DNA from: Eubacteriales Family XIII. Incertae Sedis bacterium
GTDB taxonomy: Bacteria > Bacillota_A > Clostridia > Peptostreptococcales > Anaerovoracaceae
Reading direction: 5' to 3'
NCBI GenBank assembly: GCA_031280075.1
Contig: JAITHG010000160.1
Coordinates: 1-7,459, forward strand
Length of the DNA: 7,459 nt
Below the pieces are notes generated by a model that had not been told where the DNA came from, ran no database searches, and worked only from the letters and a program-made list of their open reading frames with translations. Both the position numbers and the translations under genes were made by a program. This document shows positions 5,768-7,459 of the stretch, piece by piece; position 1 is the first letter of the stretch; each line of letters begins with the position of its first letter.

Positions 5768-7459
5768 ATGGAAAGATTTGCGCATTTGCTTTCGCCCGGG
5801 AAGATCGGGGGCTGCACCGTCCCAAACCGCCTCGTCGTGGGTCCGATGGTGTCAAACATGAACCCTGACAGGGGGCTGCCGTCAGAGCAGTTCATCCGCT
5901 ACCACGAGGAAAAGGCGAGGGGCGGCTGGGGGCTGATCATTACGGAGGACTACCGCATCAGCGAGCATGCTGGGGGCTACCCACACATCGCGGGGCTTTA
6001 CGACGAGGCACAGGTGGAAGCACACAGCCGCTTCACGGAGGTCATCCACCGCCACGGCACGAAAATCTTCGCGCAGATCTACCATGCCGGTCGGCAGGCA
6101 AACCGGCGAGTCAACGGGGGCGTGCAGCCCGTGTCCTGCTCGCCGATCCCTTGCCCTTGGAACAAGGAGATCCCCCGCGAGCTGACGGTAGGAGAGATCG
6201 CGGGGATCGTGGAGGACTTTGCGCGGACGGCGCGCAATGTGCAGCGGGCGGGCTTCGACGGGGTAGAGATCCACGCGGCGCACGGCTACCTGATCCATCA
6301 GTTCCTGTCCCTGAACTCGAACAAGCGCATCGACGAATACGGGGGCAGCTATGCGGGGCGCGTGCGTTTCCTGAAGGAGGTGTTGCTGGCGGTGCGGGGC
6401 GCGGTCGGTAAGGACTTCCCTTTGCAGGTGCGCGTGTCAGCGGCAGAGGAGGCGGACGGCGGGCGCGGCGTGCTCGAGTCGCACGAGATCTTCCGCGACA
6501 TCGAGCGCTGGGGGGCGGACGCGCTGCACGTGACGTTCAGCATGTACGGGACGCGATCCTCGCTGGGGTCGGTCGGCTCGTATTACCAGCCGCGCGGCTA
6601 CGGGGCGCGCTACGCAGCGGAGGTGAAGGGGCTCGTAGGCATCCCCGTGCTCGCGGCGGGTTCCATCCACGAGCCACACATGGCAGAGGACGTGCTCGCG
6701 CGGGGGGATGCCGACTTTATTACGATGGCGCGCATGTCGCTCTGCGACCCGCATCTGCCGAAGAAGCTCGCGGCAGGCGACGTGGAGGGCATCCGCCCCT
6801 GCGTGCGCTGCCTGCAGGGCTGCACCGCTTCTACCTACCAAGGCATCCCGCTGAACTGCATGGTCAACCCGGAAGTGGGGCACGAGTCAGAGTACGACTA
6901 CAGCCCGGCTGCGGCGAAGAAGAAGGTCTACGTCGCGGGTGGCGGCGTCGCCGGGATGGAAGCGGCGCGTGCTGCCGCGATGAAGGGACATGAGGTCGTC
7001 CTCTTCGAGGCATCGGCATCCTTGGGCGGGCAGTTTGCCCTGGCAGCATACCCCCCGTTCAAGGGGGACTTTGCGCCCTACCTCGCCTGGCTGCGGCGGG
7101 AGATCCTAGGCTCGGATCGCATCGAAGTCCGCCTGGGCACAGAGCTGACGGAGGGCATCGTGCGGGCAGATGCCCCCGACAGGCTCATCGTCGCGACGGG
7201 TGCTCGCCCCGCCGTCCGCCCGCACCGGGGCATCGATTCCGCGATGGTCGTCACGGCGGAGGACGTGCTCGCGGGACGGAAGGACACGGGGATGGATGTC
7301 GTGGTCATCGGCGGGGGGATGATCGGTGCGGAGACGGCGGCGTATCTCTGCGTGCAGTGCAAGCGGAGCGTCGTCCTCACCACCCGCCAACCGGACATCT
7401 GCGGCGACATGGAGGCGGGGATCCGCGACGACCTCAAGGACTTGCTGGATCGCTACTTC
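5768..7459 (+). CDS. Old Yellow Enzyme-type FMN/4Fe-4S/FAD oxidoreductase, 2,4-dienoyl-CoA reductase/BaiCD-like (partial)
   Basis: An open frame of 564 codons that leaves the window; relatives have about 640-670 residues, so roughly 80-100 are missing. The N-terminal TIM barrel (about 1-335) is an Old Yellow Enzyme domain: H169 and H172 with Y174 in IHAAHGYLIHQFLS form the substrate-binding and proton-donor site, followed by IDEYGGSYAGR. A cluster motif follows, with C345, C348, C352 and C364 (CX2CX3CX11C), expected to hold a 4Fe-4S centre. An FAD-binding GxGxxG lies at 391-396 (GGGVAG) and a second dinucleotide motif at 515-520 (GGGMIG) for NAD(P)H. Enzymes of this build pass electrons from NAD(P)H through FAD and Fe-S to FMN and reduce activated C=C bonds, for example in enoyl-CoA, bile acid or cinnamate-like substrates. 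The His found in FadH (WHEAR region) is not evident here, so it is not a plain fadH. ATG at 5768 is preceded by AAAGGGA and lies 12 bases after the cyclase-family gene. Confidence 0.9.
   Translation, partial: MERFAHLLSPGKIGGCTVPNRLVVGPMVSNMNPDRGLPSEQFIRYHEEKARGGWGLIITEDYRISEHAGGYPHIAGLYDEAQVEAHSRFTEVIHRHGTKIFAQIYHAGRQANRRVNGGVQPVSCSPIPCPWNKEIPRELTVGEIAGIVEDFARTARNVQRAGFDGVEIHAAHGYLIHQFLSLNSNKRIDEYGGSYAGRVRFLKEVLLAVRGAVGKDFPLQVRVSAAEEADGGRGVLESHEIFRDIERWGADALHVTFSMYGTRSSLGSVGSYYQPRGYGARYAAEVKGLVGIPVLAAGSIHEPHMAEDVLARGDADFITMARMSLCDPHLPKKLAAGDVEGIRPCVRCLQGCTASTYQGIPLNCMVNPEVGHESEYDYSPAAAKKKVYVAGGGVAGMEAARAAAMKGHEVVLFEASASLGGQFALAAYPPFKGDFAPYLAWLRREILGSDRIEVRLGTELTEGIVRADAPDRLIVATGARPAVRPHRGIDSAMVVTAEDVLAGRKDTGMDVVVIGGGMIGAETAAYLCVQCKRSVVLTTRQPDICGDMEAGIRDDLKDLLDRYF

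Noticed and set aside
5233..5868. Alternative plus-strand frames across the cyclase-family gene
   Set aside because: The frame starting at 5126 carries the complete metal-binding motif and a strong ribosome binding site; the others are Arg-rich shadows.

Overview
The window looks like chromosomal DNA from a GC-rich, probably anaerobic member of the Bacillota. Three things point there: strong AAGGAGG ribosome binding sites, several likely TTG starts, and relics of the AAA_14/DUF4143 ATPase type that is abundant in Negativicutes and Clostridia. A selenomonad-like host would fit. This assignment is inferred from style and gene content, because no marker gene is present.

Left part (1-2610, minus strand): a tightly coupled operon read right to left. 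It encodes a MoxR-type AAA+ ATPase, a DUF58 membrane-anchored protein, and the N-terminal membrane part of a third protein that by position and architecture is probably a transglutaminase-like membrane protein running off the left edge. The genes overlap by four bases (ATGA, then TTGA). This is the classic MoxR-DUF58-transglutaminase module, thought to act as a chaperone/assembly system at the cell envelope.

Middle (about 2611-3460): a less GC-rich stretch between the two gene groups. It holds two broken, same-frame pieces of AAA_14/DUF4143-type ATPases in the wrong order: a C-terminal-type piece first, then a Walker B-region piece, with no P-loop anywhere. After these come an inverted repeat, a run of eight G, and a plausible sigma-70 promoter driving the right-hand genes.

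Right part (3461-7459, plus strand): a likely operon. It starts with a possible 21-codon leader ORF that has a perfect Shine-Dalgarno and overlaps the next gene by ATGA. Then come an SLC13/DASS-like permease, a small metal-dependent cyclase-family hydrolase (kynurenine formamidase/isatin hydrolase type), and a large Old Yellow Enzyme-type oxidoreductase. The last carries a 4Fe-4S motif and FAD and NAD(P) binding sites (2,4-dienoyl-CoA reductase/BaiCD-like) and is cut by the right edge. Together they suggest uptake of an organic anion, hydrolytic opening of an amide, lactam or similar bond, and reduction of an activated C=C bond. The substrate cannot be read from the sequence. This three-gene cassette is the most likely place for undescribed biochemistry in the window.
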